This document shows, one piece after another, positions 46,412-58,470 of a DNA stretch of 64,000 nt. The notes below the pieces were generated by a model that saw nothing but the letters and a program-made list of their open reading frames with translations, was not told the origin of the DNA and did no database searches. Every line of letters starts with the position of its first letter. The first letter of the stretch is position 1. Source of the DNA: Guyanagaster necrorhizus. Taxonomy: Eukaryota; Basidiomycota; Agaricomycetes; Agaricales; Physalacriaceae. Made by a program: the position numbers and the translations under genes. The stretch lies in NCBI RefSeq assembly GCF_019112545.1, contig NW_025064932.1:124001-188000 (forward strand), in the 5' to 3' direction.

Positions 46412-46828
46412 GGCTCGTGCTGGACTTGTATATATATTCCTCTTTATGATCCCATGTGTAGCAAAGCATATGTCTCAATATCTATTTCATGTTTTTTTGT
46501 TTTATCTCATCACACGTATTACCAGTATCAATATCATCGATGTGGCGGCGAGGTCTCCACCTCTACGACCACATTTTTCACATTAGTTAAACGATAGGGC
46601 ACCAAGGGAGTCTACATGTTTGCTGCAAGGAAACCGAATGTTTATGAGACCCCAGTGAACGGGCTTTGCCTGTTCGGTGTTCTGAATAAACTCTGTTCGT
46701 ATCACTACCCCAAAGAAAGTCTAGTGTGGTTCATCACTGATCGGAGAACTGAGAAAATGATATAGTAATACAATAGCAGAACGAAGATACATCAATCACG
46801 CGAACCCAATTTTTTCTCCTATTTCATT
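46412..46828. other. 3' region between convergent ATG13 and ECM14-like genes
   Basis: AT-rich, no motif-bearing frame. It probably holds the 3' UTRs of both genes. Confidence 0.6.
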
Positions 46829-48654
46829 TTAGCTCCCATACCAAAGTGCAGGGCTTACAACTAACGTACTTTTCAACTGTTTTGCAATAAAACCGGCGAG
46901 GTATTTGACCATATTTCCTGTCTCTTCGCCAACGGGCCGAATCCATTCTGGGGGTAACGAAAAGCCGTACTGGGGAATATCAGGAAAGCTGAATAAACTA
47001 ACGATCAGAAAGCGCACATACCGTTCCTGTATCGCGTAGATGGACAGCATAAGAGTACTTTATCTGGGCACGGGCGTACATCCAGTCGACGATGTTCCCG
47101 GGGGCGCTGTATTTGGGTAAGAAGATGATCGCTTCATGCCTGTATGATTTAAAAACTTGCCGGTATAGAGACTCGCAGAGGGTCGCGATCTATATAACAT
47201 GATAAGCTCCCGGAAAATCGCTCAGCAACGACGGACACACCTTAAATTTTGTGCCATGAGCGAGCTTCAACGCGTGCGCTGCGCCAGTCGCTGCTTCAAT
47301 CTGATCCTCCGCGTCTTTCGGCACGCGTTCGCACGAGTACGAGTATGGAGACGAGACTACCCAAGCTCGCGGTAAGCAAAGAGAAAATTTGCAACCGTGT
47401 GTCAAGATGTACTCATTTGGCCATAGCTCCGCAAGTCGACAAACGCGAGAAGGTTGGGAAGGGTCGTGATATAGTTGGCGAGGTTGTTCACTTCTGGGGC
47501 TTCAAACGGTCGGTGACCCGGGAACCAATGCGAGCAAGGGTCAACAGGTGTTGCGGGGTTCTTGAAGTACATCGCATTGGCTTTCCATTTGTATCCCTGA
47601 CAAAAAGTGTGAAGGAACGTAAATGAAAAGATGGGGAGAGGGAGGCGTACCCAATTCCTAGTAGCTAGTAAGCCTCCTGAGTCGAAGGAAAGGGACAGAC
47701 GACACACCTGTTCATATCTAATCCAATACATTTTTCAGCAGGACCCATGACTTGACGGTTTTTATACCAGAAGCGGTCGCTCTCCCAGGTGAAGTCGTAC
47801 CCATCAGGATTAGGAGCTGGGATGATGTAGAAATCCTATAACGACAAATCCGTGAGCCATGGCTATGAGAAGTACCCGAATAAAACTTGCGTAGGTACCC
47901 AGAAGCGGTGACAAGGAGTATTTCTCGGACGCCGTGGCGACCAGGGCATGAGCGATGTACAGTGCTGCAGCCGTAGCGACCCACTGGCAGACTTTAATAA
48001 GATGATAAACGAGATGGACTGAACATCACCCACCTCCCTAGCATGTTGAGCACCTGCAACGACGAACCCGAGCTTTTGCGAGGGATCCACCCCCTTTCGA
48101 TATCCCGTCTTCTTCACTCCTGTGGATCCACTGGATATTTTCAGGCCCCGCATTTCTCTGCCCTCACCTGAATGGCCCAGGTGAATGACGCTCACCGTCG
48201 AAGGGTGTTCTGCTGCCAGTTGGTAGACAAAGTCGTCGATTTCGTACAGGGGATGGTACGCGGAGTGGAACGTCGTGTTTTCGAAGGAGGCGAGGTTCCA
48301 TGGCTCGACCTGCCGTTGCTGATATGGATAGTAAATGGGCGAAGAGGTGCTTGGAATCGCGCGAAGAGCTTCTGGTAGGCCCGGCCCTGAGAGGGGGGTG
48401 TATATGTCGACGAGCTCAGGCGTCGCTTGCCAGATATCGACGTCGAATTGCTGCGAGCGAAAGATGCTGCAAAGTCCAGAACGGGCAGAAAGATAACGCA
48501 CCTGGAGTTCATTGACTACCCTGCTCTCGTTGCGTAAAAATCTGTGAAGCGTGCCCAGGACGGGCGACGCGTTCAAGGGCACCTGGTCGTTCGCAACGGC
48601 ATTGAGCGTCAATACGAGGAAAATTGAAGCATATTTCAGCAATGTCGGCGCCAT
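46829..48654 (-). CDS. ECM14: ECM14-like M14 metallocarboxypeptidase homologue, probably catalytically dead
   Basis: The start at 48,654 gives a signal peptide (MAPTLLKYASIFLVLTLNAV), so the upstream ATG at 48,714 is not preferred. A propeptide-like segment (VDIWQATPELVDIYTPL) precedes the M14 domain. VAGAQHAREW keeps the first two zinc ligands (H and E of HxxE). PDGYDFTWESDRFWYKNR and GLDMNRNW with the substrate-binding Arg are present. The third ligand motif (normally HSYSQ or HSYGQ) reads RSYGQ, and the catalytic Glu position (normally FELRDTG) reads VHLRDTGTYGF. Both are essential in active carboxypeptidases, so activity is unlikely. Yeast Ecm14 is a known inactive member affecting cell wall and vacuole. 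About 500 residues, secreted or vacuolar. The C-terminus is AKQLKSTLVVSPALWYGS. Confidence 0.85.
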
Positions 48655-50904
48655 GAAGGAAGGCTTCAGAGCCTTATCGGCGGCCGCAGAACGTGGGCCA
48701 TATTTTTTGGTCATGAGACTGCCCGGAAGCTATATACTTACATTTCTCTGAATCCATTCGACTGCCTTATGTTATTCTTCCCCCCTCATTACGATCAAAG
48801 ACTTTTTATCATGGATGCGTTTCTCGACATTTGATCGTAGACATATGGAGATTTATCATAACTTTGACGGCGAGCTTGTGCACAAAACTAGTACTGAAGG
48901 ATACAGGTGTAGAAATAAAAAGAAGACCTACCTGGGTCGCAAGGAACCCCGGAATATACAACGAAGGTTCTCAACGAATTGCAAGTCTTACTTGTGTCCT
49001 ACTATTCTTAATTGGAGATATTGAGGGGACGAACGTACAGTCATAAAGATAAAGATCTAATTTCATTGTATTTCTCTCTGTTTCTCGGAATTCGCACTAC
49101 ATTTGTTCAGTTATTTGCCGATTGTCACAGCATTCTCTGCTCGCATACATAAAAGGGACGCTTTTCATCGGCGGTTTTAGTTTTAGAAGCAAAAAGTGTC
49201 TTGCAAGATAAAGGCAATAGGTCTCAACGATAGTCGTGAATGCATCCTAACCAGTGAGAGGTCCTTGAGGACCATGAGTGACAATAATTAATTGCCGTAA
49301 GGATATCTTCAGGGACAGCCAGAAACATCGGTGTTATCAGTTACAACCGAGGATTTTGACCAGGCCTTCGTTATAGCAGACAATTGCGAGCATCCAGTGT
49401 GAGCGAGGTAGGTTCGGAGGCTAGGAGAAAACATTGGAAGCGGGATGCCAGTCACCACAAGTCTCTACGGACCATTTAGCGAGGTCATGAACTTGGACGG
49501 CGCGCGCCAGATAGCAATCGTAATGAAAGGTGCACGTTATAGTCCTCATGCAAATGTCAGATGAAGCACAAGAACAATATGAACCTCTACCATGCCAACT
49601 GGGGCTACACAGATGAAAGGCAATCACGACATCCTTTCGTGGAGCTGCGAGAGCCTCCGACAAAATCCAGGCAAACGAGAGCTCGACTCGGAGTACTCTG
49701 TACCGGTTTAAACAATGTTTGAAGTGACAAAATGCAGCAGACCAAGTGAGAACGTCACAAACTGAGGCTAAAGGAAGAGATTTATGCAAGTCAAAGACCA
49801 CAACATGAAGGAGTCGGCTGTAATGAGACTCAATCATCGCTTCAAAAGCAAATTCGAACCACAGAGCTAGCCCTGACTCTTCAAGACTGCAATGTCATCT
49901 TCCCCCAAGAACAGACAAAAAGACATGCAAGGTAGTACTCCATAGGGAAATCAGTGTCATCGTTAGCCAGACCTCAGCGACATAGCTAGAACAATAAGAA
50001 ATATTAGCACGTTCTATGCCTATGTCGAGCAAGTCTCGGTGCGACCGATTTGATACCTTCGGTAAGAAACGAGGGGCATTTAGGACCTCGGACGTGGCTG
50101 ATATCTCCAAAGAAATGAAAGGCATGCAAGCGATGTTGATGGTAGTTGAAGCGTAAGATGCCAAAATAGTCACCCGTTCCGGCCCTTGATCCTGACGATT
50201 CATCATTACATGTCAAACGGTTACTACTGCAAGTGTTACGTCCCTCTCTCTAGGGCCTAGCCCTCTCTACCGTGGACCACATTACTTGTGAACGCGATAG
50301 TATTCTCAACAGCAGTCACGATGGAAAGCTGTAATTGAATTTTTTCCAAAATGTCTACCCTCGTTTTTCTTGCTCGTCCACGGGCCATCGTTTTCTCGCG
50401 AAAGATTTTACCGTCCCTGGAGGCTAAGCTCCTTCCGGGGGAAAATTCTTGACGTCTCAGGCGACATTGAGGGGCATGTGTTCTCTACTTAGTGTGGTGC
50501 CAAATAAATTGTCAAGAAGGGAGACGCGCGCTTCAAAACGCGCTTCCTATTCGCTGCTGCGGTCAATTCAATTGACCTTTGTACTTTGGGACTCCTGAAC
50601 TTACGAAAGGCTGTTGTTTTCGCCAGAGCCTGTGTGCCTGGCATGGTTTACTTCCGTGTTGTCCCTTCCATCCTTTTTTCTCACCGAAAGACAAGGTTGT
50701 GATGCCCAATGCTGCAGTGGGACCATGTTGACCCTCGTTTGAAGGTTGGCGGGGATACCGGACCCAAGGACAAGTGACAAAGACCTAAGGTCCCCGCCGC
50801 CGCTCGTATAGTCCTTATAACTACTAGTTTTCCTCGGTCTTCCTCCAGTAATTCTTCGCCATCGATCCTTCTCTGCCTCTCTCTTCTTCCCGCTTTCATT
50901 CTAA
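48655..50904. other. Long intergenic stretch with two unassigned minus-strand frames
   Basis: Minus-strand frames at 49,421-49,837 (138 codons) and 49,895-50,206 (103 codons) lie head to tail. They have normal CG content but no recognisable motif, signal or convincing splice joining, and the longer one is unusually rich in His and Cys. They may be an unknown gene or non-coding RNA. From 50,300 to 50,904 is the promoter and leader of the Zn2Cys6 gene, with a pyrimidine-rich tract just before its ATG. Confidence 0.4.
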
Positions 50905-52369
50905 ATGTCTGACAGTGACAACTTCAACGACCGGTCATTGCAAGACGAGCAGGACTTCCTGGTGTTCGATTTTGATCCCGAACAAGAAGAGGAAGTTGTA
51001 GAGGAGGACTGGTTCGCTCGACGTTTAGACGATCTAGAGAGATCCTCATTGTCCAGTGTCAATGTCTCATGGGTAGACAATCCTTTGCGAGCAACCTCAG
51101 GGTATGAATGGGACCAGTCCGCGTCTCGGAATGGTTCTACCAGCATTCCCACCTCCGAGTATTATATGTCCGACGCTGGAAGTAGTAACGGATCAGAGGT
51201 ATGCTTTGACTTTCTTTCTATTTTCCGCTGTAAGTTCGTGTCTGATGGTTTCTATTTCACGTTACTCTTAGGTACAATACGTGGATCAAGTACACGATGC
51301 TAGCTTCGAACCGTCGCCCGCCTCAGGGCAGTATCAATCATTGATAATGCCTGACATTACCTCTCAGCGACGTAACTCATTTCCATCCAATTACCGGGCA
51401 CACCACAACCTGTATGGCCCTGAGACCAGTTCTGACGATGGAAGACCTGAGGCGAGGCGTCTTAGTTGGCAGGGCGGTTACAACTGGAATGAACAGTCGT
51501 CCGATGGTGCCCCGAGCCCTTACCATTCTTCGCGGCGGCCAAGCTATGAGAACTTGCCTCAGCTCGCTACAGGCTCGATGCCGATGCCGTATCCTACAGG
51601 TAGCCACATGGCCTATAGTCATTACAATTACAGTCATCCAAACATCACCCAGAGTTTACAACGTTGGCCGCCATTTAATAGTCCTGCTTCGTCGGAAGGG
51701 GGAATACCTCTTTTAAATCGAGCAGAAACCCCCGGGCTGTCGGTGAGTGTATCTCCCTATGCGTGCATGTTCAACGGGTGACAGTCATCTCACTGTTAGG
51801 CACAACTACAATCTGCGTTATTTTTTCATGACAATAACGATCCACCTTCTCATCCCGACGTCGTTTCGGACTTTGGTGTATACCCGTCTGGGACGCAGGT
51901 ACCTGAAGGACACGCCCCTTTCAACAATCCTGAAGCTGGCCGCCCCTGCCCTGCATCTCATTCAGACGTAGCTGAAGGCTCCACTGCTAGCTCTCGGTTT
52001 ATTGTCTATGTCCCCAATGACAACGCCGAGGCTGGTCCCTCCAGTTCCCCATACCGCGTGCTTCCACAGACCGACTCGGACTCTGATTTTCATTCCTTGG
52101 TTTCATGCCAATTATCGCGAATTTCTTCGAATGTCAAGTTCAGAGGAGAGCCGGGGCCCAAGTCAGTTGCTTGCAATTACTGTAGAATGAAGAAGAGTAA
52201 ATGTTTAGATGGTCCTGGAGAGCGGTGCCGGTGAATTCTCAGTTTCATCTTATTTCAGCTGGTGCTTATCTTTTGGGTTAGGAGATGCACTATGCTCGGT
52301 ATTGAGTGTACGTACTCAGAATCGAGGAGAGGGAAATATATAAGGAAATCTAAGAAGAAGAACAAGTAG
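50905..52369 (+). CDS. Transcription factor with a C-terminal Zn2Cys6 domain
   Basis: Four exons, about 425 residues. The start MSDSDNFNDRSLQDEQDFLV leads into a strongly acidic N-terminus (DFDPEQEEEVVEEDW), a plausible activation region. The middle is Ser/Pro/Tyr/His-rich and disordered. Introns follow NGSE, follow GLS, and split the zinc cluster. The final exons give ACNYCRMKKSKCLDGPGERC followed by RRCTMLGIECTYSESRRGKY, a complete C-x2-C-x6-C...C-x2-C-x6-C binuclear zinc cluster, then a basic tail RKSKKKNK. The domain lies at the extreme C-terminus, whereas most ascomycete members have it near the N-terminus; basidiomycetes often place it late. It likely binds CGG-type sites in the nucleus. 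Targets are unknown. The stop is at 52,369, within ~20 bp of the CG-depleted block. Confidence 0.88.
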
Positions 52370-52509
52370 TCCCTCTCTAATGATTTGTGCACATCTTTTG
52401 CATGAAACCTGTTTAACATACCTTGTTTATAAACTTCCTAACTATACTTAATTAGCAACTAATGACTGTAAATAAATACCCAACTCTTAAGTAGTTTTAT
52501 CTATGTCCC
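52370..52509. other. Gene-to-repeat boundary
   Basis: CG pairs disappear immediately after the Zn2Cys6 stop codon. This short stretch is AT-rich, probably the 3' UTR, and shares the mutated composition of the repeat block. Confidence 0.55.
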
Positions 52510-52965
52510 TGTTAGGCATTCTGTCATGATCTTAGTGCCTAAATTGCAATGTGCCAATGCTTACAAAAGCCTGACAAAGCCTGACAAACTTGGCCTTGGC
52601 CATGGAGAAACCTTTGAGGTATTGCCCTATCCTCTTAGGTCCAATGCTGGTTCAGAGAGAATAGCAATGAGAGAATTCTAAGTGTATTGATGTCCCTATG
52701 TCTTTTATGCTAATGTACAGAATATTTCAGAGCCATAATAAAGTACAGGTGATTGGAGGATGAGGGAAATGAATAGGGTGAATCATAGGCACAGTATTCT
52801 GAGTCAAGGTAAAGTCATATAAGTACAGTACAAAGTAAGGACAAGTCATAATGAAAATAGGGAGTAGATGGAGGCAGATAAGGATGAGCCAGGAGGTTGG
52901 GCAGGGTGCATAGGCTTTAGAAGGAAATACAAACAAACTAGGGCACTTTGTAGGGAGATACAACA
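52510..52965 (-). repeat. 3' LTR (456 bp) of the minus-strand element
   Basis: It begins TGTTAGGCAT and ends ATACAACA, followed by GTATCCCTCTCATTAAG, which on the minus strand is a purine-rich tract preceding the LTR. No partner LTR with the same sequence was found at the other end. Confidence 0.65.
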
Positions 52966-52989
52966 GTATCCCTCTCATTAAGACTTTTG

Positions 52990-55900
52990 CTCCTGCAAAA
53001 GAGAAATGTCAAGTGCAAGAATTGAGGTGTTGAGGGCAGAATTGAAGTCAAGTGCTGAATCAGAAAGGTGTGATAGAACAACTGATTGTGACAAGTGACA
53101 GTTATACAGCCCTTGTCCTCATTCTTTGATATGTGTCATGCTATTGTAAGTCTGCAGAAGCATACCAGAGTGAGGTGTCACTATTAGGGGGGTGATATCA
53201 TCAGGGTTGTTCTCCATTGTAAAGATTCTGGAGAATGTAGCCATTTCTAGTCATCAACTGGTAAGTATTCTTGTCTGAAATGTCACAGATAATAAAAGGT
53301 CCATCCTAATAAGGATGGAGCTTTGACTGACATTTGCTCTGTCTCTTGACCAGGTCACCAATCACTAGGCCTTGTTCTAAGTATTCTTGCTCCCATTCCT
53401 TCACAATCTGTACAAGAAGCTTGTGTCCTTCTGCATTGGCCTCCTTTCTAAATTTCTCCAAGTTATGAACATATTCCAGGCAATGTTTCTGAAGGGCTTC
53501 AATCTCCTTGTCAGTAGGAGAAAGGCATACAATATTGTAGACCATGTCATGAGGGTAGACTGTGTCATGAGAGAGGTGGGGTTCATGGCCACAGAGCATA
53601 TAGAGTAGGGAGTGATTGATGGAATGGTTGATATGGGTATTGTGGGCAAGGAAAGTGTCAGGCAAGTATTTGTCCCATTCATCCTGTCTATTGGGTGCTG
53701 TATAGTGAGCTAAGATCTGGATGCAGATATCATTAAACTTTTTGAGGCACCTATTAGTCTGTGAATGATATGGTGAGATATGGAGGTGATGAATCTTCAT
53801 GTGTTGAAGGAAGTTTTAAACAATGTAAGACATGAACTCTTCTCCATTATCAGTGAGAATAGCTAATGGTGCACTCAGTAGAGATATGAGCAGCTGGAGC
53901 AGGGGTATCATGGATTCACCTGAGTGATGAGGTGGAGCTTTACCATAAGAGACATTGCAATAATCTCTCCTTGGAGAGCATGGTCATGGGGAATGTAGAT
54001 TTGATTGTCATAGTAAATCAAGTCCTCTGATCTGGTCATGCTCCATTCATGATTGATGGAAGAGACAATCCATTGATTCCATAGTTCTGTTTGTCATATT
54101 GCACTCTTGATTTGCTCATGGATTTCCTCTTCTGTTGGCATAATCATAGTATGAAAGTGTTTCAGCTTTAAGATGATTACTCCATTGTTGTCCTCCTCTC
54201 TCTAGTTATGATCAGACCTATGACTCAACAGATCTGCCTTCTTGTTCACTGTTTCCACCTTATAATATATAGTGTATTGATACTACATGAGTTTGATAAC
54301 CCAGCAGGCTTGCTATTGGTTGAGTTTCTGCAGTGATCAGGAGTAGCATAGGTTTTGATGATTGGTCCAGACCTTAAAGATGTGAATGGCACTGATCAGG
54401 TAATGTCTCCACTTGGATAATGCCTGCATGGTTGCCAGGAGTTCCTTGTTGTAAATCTTGTAGTTGCATTCAGTGGTGGTTAGTATGTTCAAGAGGAATG
54501 CAATGGGTCACCATTTTTCATTCTGCTCCTATTGCTTCCTCACTTGAGTCAGCTTTGACTCAGAACTTCCCCTTCTCTGTTGGTACTGCAAGTACCACAC
54601 CCTCAGCTAATCATCTCTTCAGATCATTAAATGTAGACTGTTGGACTATCTCTCAGGTCCAGAGAGTGTTTTCTATGAGCTGGGTCATAAGATGGATGAT
54701 CTTGCTGTAATCTTGGATAAATCAGCAGTAAAAGTTTGTGAATCTGAGAAAAGACTGTAATTCCTTCTTCTTGGTTGGCCTTGGCCACTCTGTCACTCCT
54801 ATCACCTTGATGGAATCCATTCAGATACTTTCTTCACTGATAATCACCCTGAGGTACTTGGTCTCAAGTATCTCAAACTTGCACTTCTCAGCTTTGAGGA
54901 ACAACTTGTGTTTCCTCATCAGCTCCAATACTTGGTGAACTAGGTGTTGGTGTTCATTTTGATCTTTTGACATGATCAGAATGTTGTTCAAATAGATCAT
55001 GACTTTTTCTGTGGCAATGAGGTCTTTGAGGATGTCATTTATCATCTATTGGAAGGTTGCAGATGAATTAGTTAATCTGAAAAACATAACTGTAGGCTCA
55101 AAGAGTCTGCAGTTAGTTCAGAATATAGTCTTCCATTCATCTCCTTTCTTAATCTGCATGTTGTTGTATTCCCACTGAACATCAAGCTTGAAATAATACC
55201 AAGTACCACACAACTTGTCTATCAATTCAGAAATCAATAACAGAGGATAATGATTCTTGACTGTCATCTCATTGAGTTTTCAGTAATCCTGGACTAGTTG
55301 GAGTTTACCATCCTTTTTTTTGACAAAGATGAAGGGTGATGCCATGGAGGACTTTGACAGTCTGATCTGTCTGCTGATCAGATTTTTCTCCAGGAATTTA
55401 TCTAGTTTGATTTGTTCTGGCAAACTGAAGTTATATACCTTGCAGTCAAGGTTAGTGCTAGTGTTAGAAATAAGTTTGATTGCATGATTCCAAGGCTTTG
55501 GCTCTGGTAGTTTGTCAAAGTTTTCTTTGGCAAACAGATTGCAAAAGTCTCATGCTTATTCAGACACTAATTCCTTAAAGGTCTTAGTCTCTTTTTTTTT
55601 GTTCACTCTTGCTGCCAAGTCATTAGCATAGTGCACTGCTCAGACATAGATCACATGATCTATATCCACAGTCAGTATTGTTTCTCCATCTTCCATCTCC
55701 TTATCTCAGCAGTTTTCTGGATCTTCATCAGACAACTCAAAAGGTATTTTGTGACATTGGCATTGAGCAAAGATGATCTGCCCAGTCTTCCAATTGATGA
55801 GCAGGTTGTGCTGAATAAGCCAGTCATGACTCAGGAAGATCTCCTTGAATCCCAGCTCAATCATAGCTAGGTTGATCTATTCTGAGTGATCTTTGATCAT

Positions 55901-56560
55901 CAATCAGAGTTTGATGAACTCTGTGATTGATCTAGCTTGGTTCTTTGTCCCATCAACATTATATACCAGAATTAGGGCTGCAGTGGCTTGAGTAGAAAGA
56001 TTGTACTTGATGATGAAAGCATGATTGATGGAACTTCCAGTACAGCCACTGTCAACTAGAGCTGTAATAGTATATGCAGATCAGATGGTCAGGGTTTTAA
56101 TCTGGACTTTGATGATGAGATATTTTCCAGTAGTCTTTTGTTGCTGGATATACTTCTTGGGCCCCCTCAACTTGTCCAACCATTCCAGAGCTTGATTTTT
56201 TCCTGCCTTTCTTATTTCTTTGATTATTTTATCAATCACTTCTTTGGCTTGCATTCAGTGTACCCAATTCTTGAATACTGCCTTGGCTTCAGTCTCATCC
56301 TTGGCATTTTGGATAGCCTGCTAAGTCTATTCAGTGTTGAATGGCTTTAGCTAACCATTGGGAGTCTCTCTTTCTGTTTGACCTATAAGCAATTGAGTCT
56401 TGGATTTTTGCAATTTCTTTAGTGTGTTTGGAGTGATAGGATCAGGTATATTTGAATGTGCATGTAAATAAGTACCTGCAGGGCTAACATAAGTCTGACT
56501 AGTGGTATTCTAAGCCACACTATTAAGTCCTTTAGCCAATTGAGTGGAATCACTCACTTA
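52990..56560 (-). pseudogene. Decayed pol of the chimeric element
   Basis: Read right to left on the minus strand. The retropepsin region is near 56,000-56,080. RT is at about 54,700-55,400, with the palm motif at 54,983-54,994 reading YLNN instead of YLDD, and a recognisable thumb (LMRKHKLFLKAEKCKFEILE). RNase H lies at about 54,200-54,650 and the integrase zinc-binding part near 54,000 (IYYDNQIYIPHDH). The integrase core end and C-terminal part (53,306-53,870) belong to a different type, ending KRQSKCQSKLHPY. Frames are interrupted throughout. Confidence 0.78.
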
Positions 56561-58293
56561 TCAGCTCTGTCTTTTACCTCTTCAACCTTTATGTTCTTTC
56601 CAAGTTCTTTCAGCCTGTCAGCTTCTTTCTGCAGCTTGACTATCTGCATGCAGATCTCCTTGTAGATTCACTTCTTTTTCAGGCAACTTCAGGACAGATG
56701 ACTCTTCTCTCTGCAATTGAAGCACTTTTCTTTCTTCTTTAATCTGTCAACATCCATGAGCTTCTCTTATTCAGTGTAGGTAATCCCAGTGCCAGTCTTC
56801 TGGATGGAATAAAATAGTGTGGAAGTTGAAGAGGACATGTTAGACTTAGCAGAGGTTGGCATGTTGGTCTTTTCTTGATTGGGTTTTCTGTTGTTCTATC
56901 AGTAGGAATTCTCTGCCTTCTGTTAATACTACTTCTTGTTTATTATAATGATTTGCATCTTCCATTTCTTGTATCTCTTTGGGATATTGACACTGATGTC
57001 AGAGATTATCTTGTTATGAGAGAGAGGAACCCCATTCTTTAGATATTCCATTAGGCATTTATTGTCTTCAATATTGTTGATGAGTCCAGTCAGCTTGGCA
57101 AGCCACTTAAACTCATTGAAGTATTCACTGGCTATCTGTTCCTCTATCTATAGGTTCTTCATCTCCTTCTTATGAACTTCTTGGACTGCCAGGTCAATAA
57201 ACTTGTCACACACTATCTGTTTAAATATCAGCCAGAACAGCAGTTGATGGTGCTCTTTGGTGGTGGAATAAAGATTATGGCTTTTTAAAATTCACCAGAC
57301 TTTGGCCTTGTCCTCAAAGTAGAGGATGGTGAAAGCAATCCAGTAGATGTCAGCTGATAAGTATGTGGAGTATACTTCAAAATATTGTTCACAATCAATT
57401 AAAAAGTGATCAATATCATCAGAGTGCCCTTTAAAGGATTATGACTTTCATATAAGATCAGGTTTGCATTGTATAAGGACTGAATCATTGGCAAGTGGTC
57501 TCATTGGATTTAGGTATTCATTGAAGGGTGAAACTTTCTGGTGTGATCCAGAGAATGAATAAAGAGAGTGATCATCAGTGATTGGGCTCTCAGTGGGTTG
57601 GTTCAGCTTTCTGATGATCTTTTTATTGATGACTATAAACTGCTGTCTAATGGCATTGGGGTCATCTCCTTCAGTCTGGCCACTAGTCTCAGCTTTATCA
57701 GCAGAGAGTTATCCTTTCATTAGCTAGCTTTCTTTCAACTTTCATGGATATCTGGTCAGATTCTCAGCTTGTAAGGTTTGTGGTTGCCAGTAGTATATAA
57801 AGGCCATAGCAGCAGTTCAGATAGTTGGTGCTGGATAAACAGCTCACTTCGAAAGAATGAGTGGCATGTTTAGCATTGGTCAGATATTAAACCAGGATTG
57901 ATAACCCAGGAGTTTGGCCAGAGAGTCTTTGGGATAGGCTCAGTTATAAAGGAAAATAGCTTGTTTTGTAGCACCATACTGTACAATGTCAATTTTTTCA
58001 ATGTCTGATGCTGCTAAATACTCCTTTCCTAGTGGAATCATACTCCATTCTATATCTTGGGGAATTTCAATGAATCTCTCCTGATATATCCTCCTGAATT
58101 CTTTCTCTCTTTTCTGCTGTATCTCTTTTTCCAATAGTTCTTCATCTTTGGATTCGTAAAATTTCTCAGGCCAGTCAAAAAATGCCACATTCTGATCATT
58201 GTCTTCTGTGCTGTCCTCATTGTCTCTACTGTCCCCTTTGGAGGAGTCACCAGACAGATTGAAGATGGATGGTGTCTGGAGTCTCACCATCAT
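56560..58293 (-). pseudogene. Decayed gag of the chimeric element
   Basis: A 117-codon minus-strand frame starts at 58,293 (MMVRLQTPSIFNLSGDSSKG) and is rich in charged residues, followed by broken capsid-like segments. Near 56,690-56,740 a CX2CX4HX4C zinc knuckle is readable (CFNCREKSHLS then a stop and SC). Function is lost. Confidence 0.7.
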
Positions 58294-58309
58294 GAGTGAG
58301 CTGTCCTTA

Positions 58310-58470
58310 GATGCTGGGTCTAAAAAACTTGTAATGATCTTGATAATATATTACTCAAATAATATAGAGGTGAACTCTAACATAGTTATGCAAGTGCAAC
58401 ATAGTATTAGTTTATCATATGTTTAAAGTCATATGTTAAGCAGATCTAATAACTGTAAGACTATACAGCA
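58310..58470. other. Junction between two head-to-head truncated elements
   Basis: Left of this segment runs the 5' part of a minus-strand gag. Right of it, plus-strand RT thumb sequence begins without any LTR, gag or protease. The 5' halves of both elements are missing, so a deletion or rearrangement joined them here. Confidence 0.6.

Larger units (their letters stand above)
52510..58310 (-). mobile_element. Decayed chimeric Ty3/gypsy element, 5' end missing
   Basis: On the minus strand: LTR (52,510-52,965), polypurine-like tract, integrase C-terminal half of one gypsy lineage (ILTDNGEEFMSYIV and ISPYHSQTN), then from about 53,950 rightward the zinc-finger part of integrase, RNase H, RT, protease and gag resembling the chromovirus at 3,993-12,112. 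No chromodomain is visible after the integrase. The right LTR and leader are missing: gag begins near 58,293 and the sequence changes to a plus-strand element about 150 bp later. All frames are broken. Confidence 0.75.

Noticed and set aside
48655..48714. Upstream ATG of the ECM14-like gene adding 20 residues
   Set aside because: It places a charged leader (MTKKYGPRSAAADKALKPSF) before a clear signal peptide that begins with its own ATG at 48,654.
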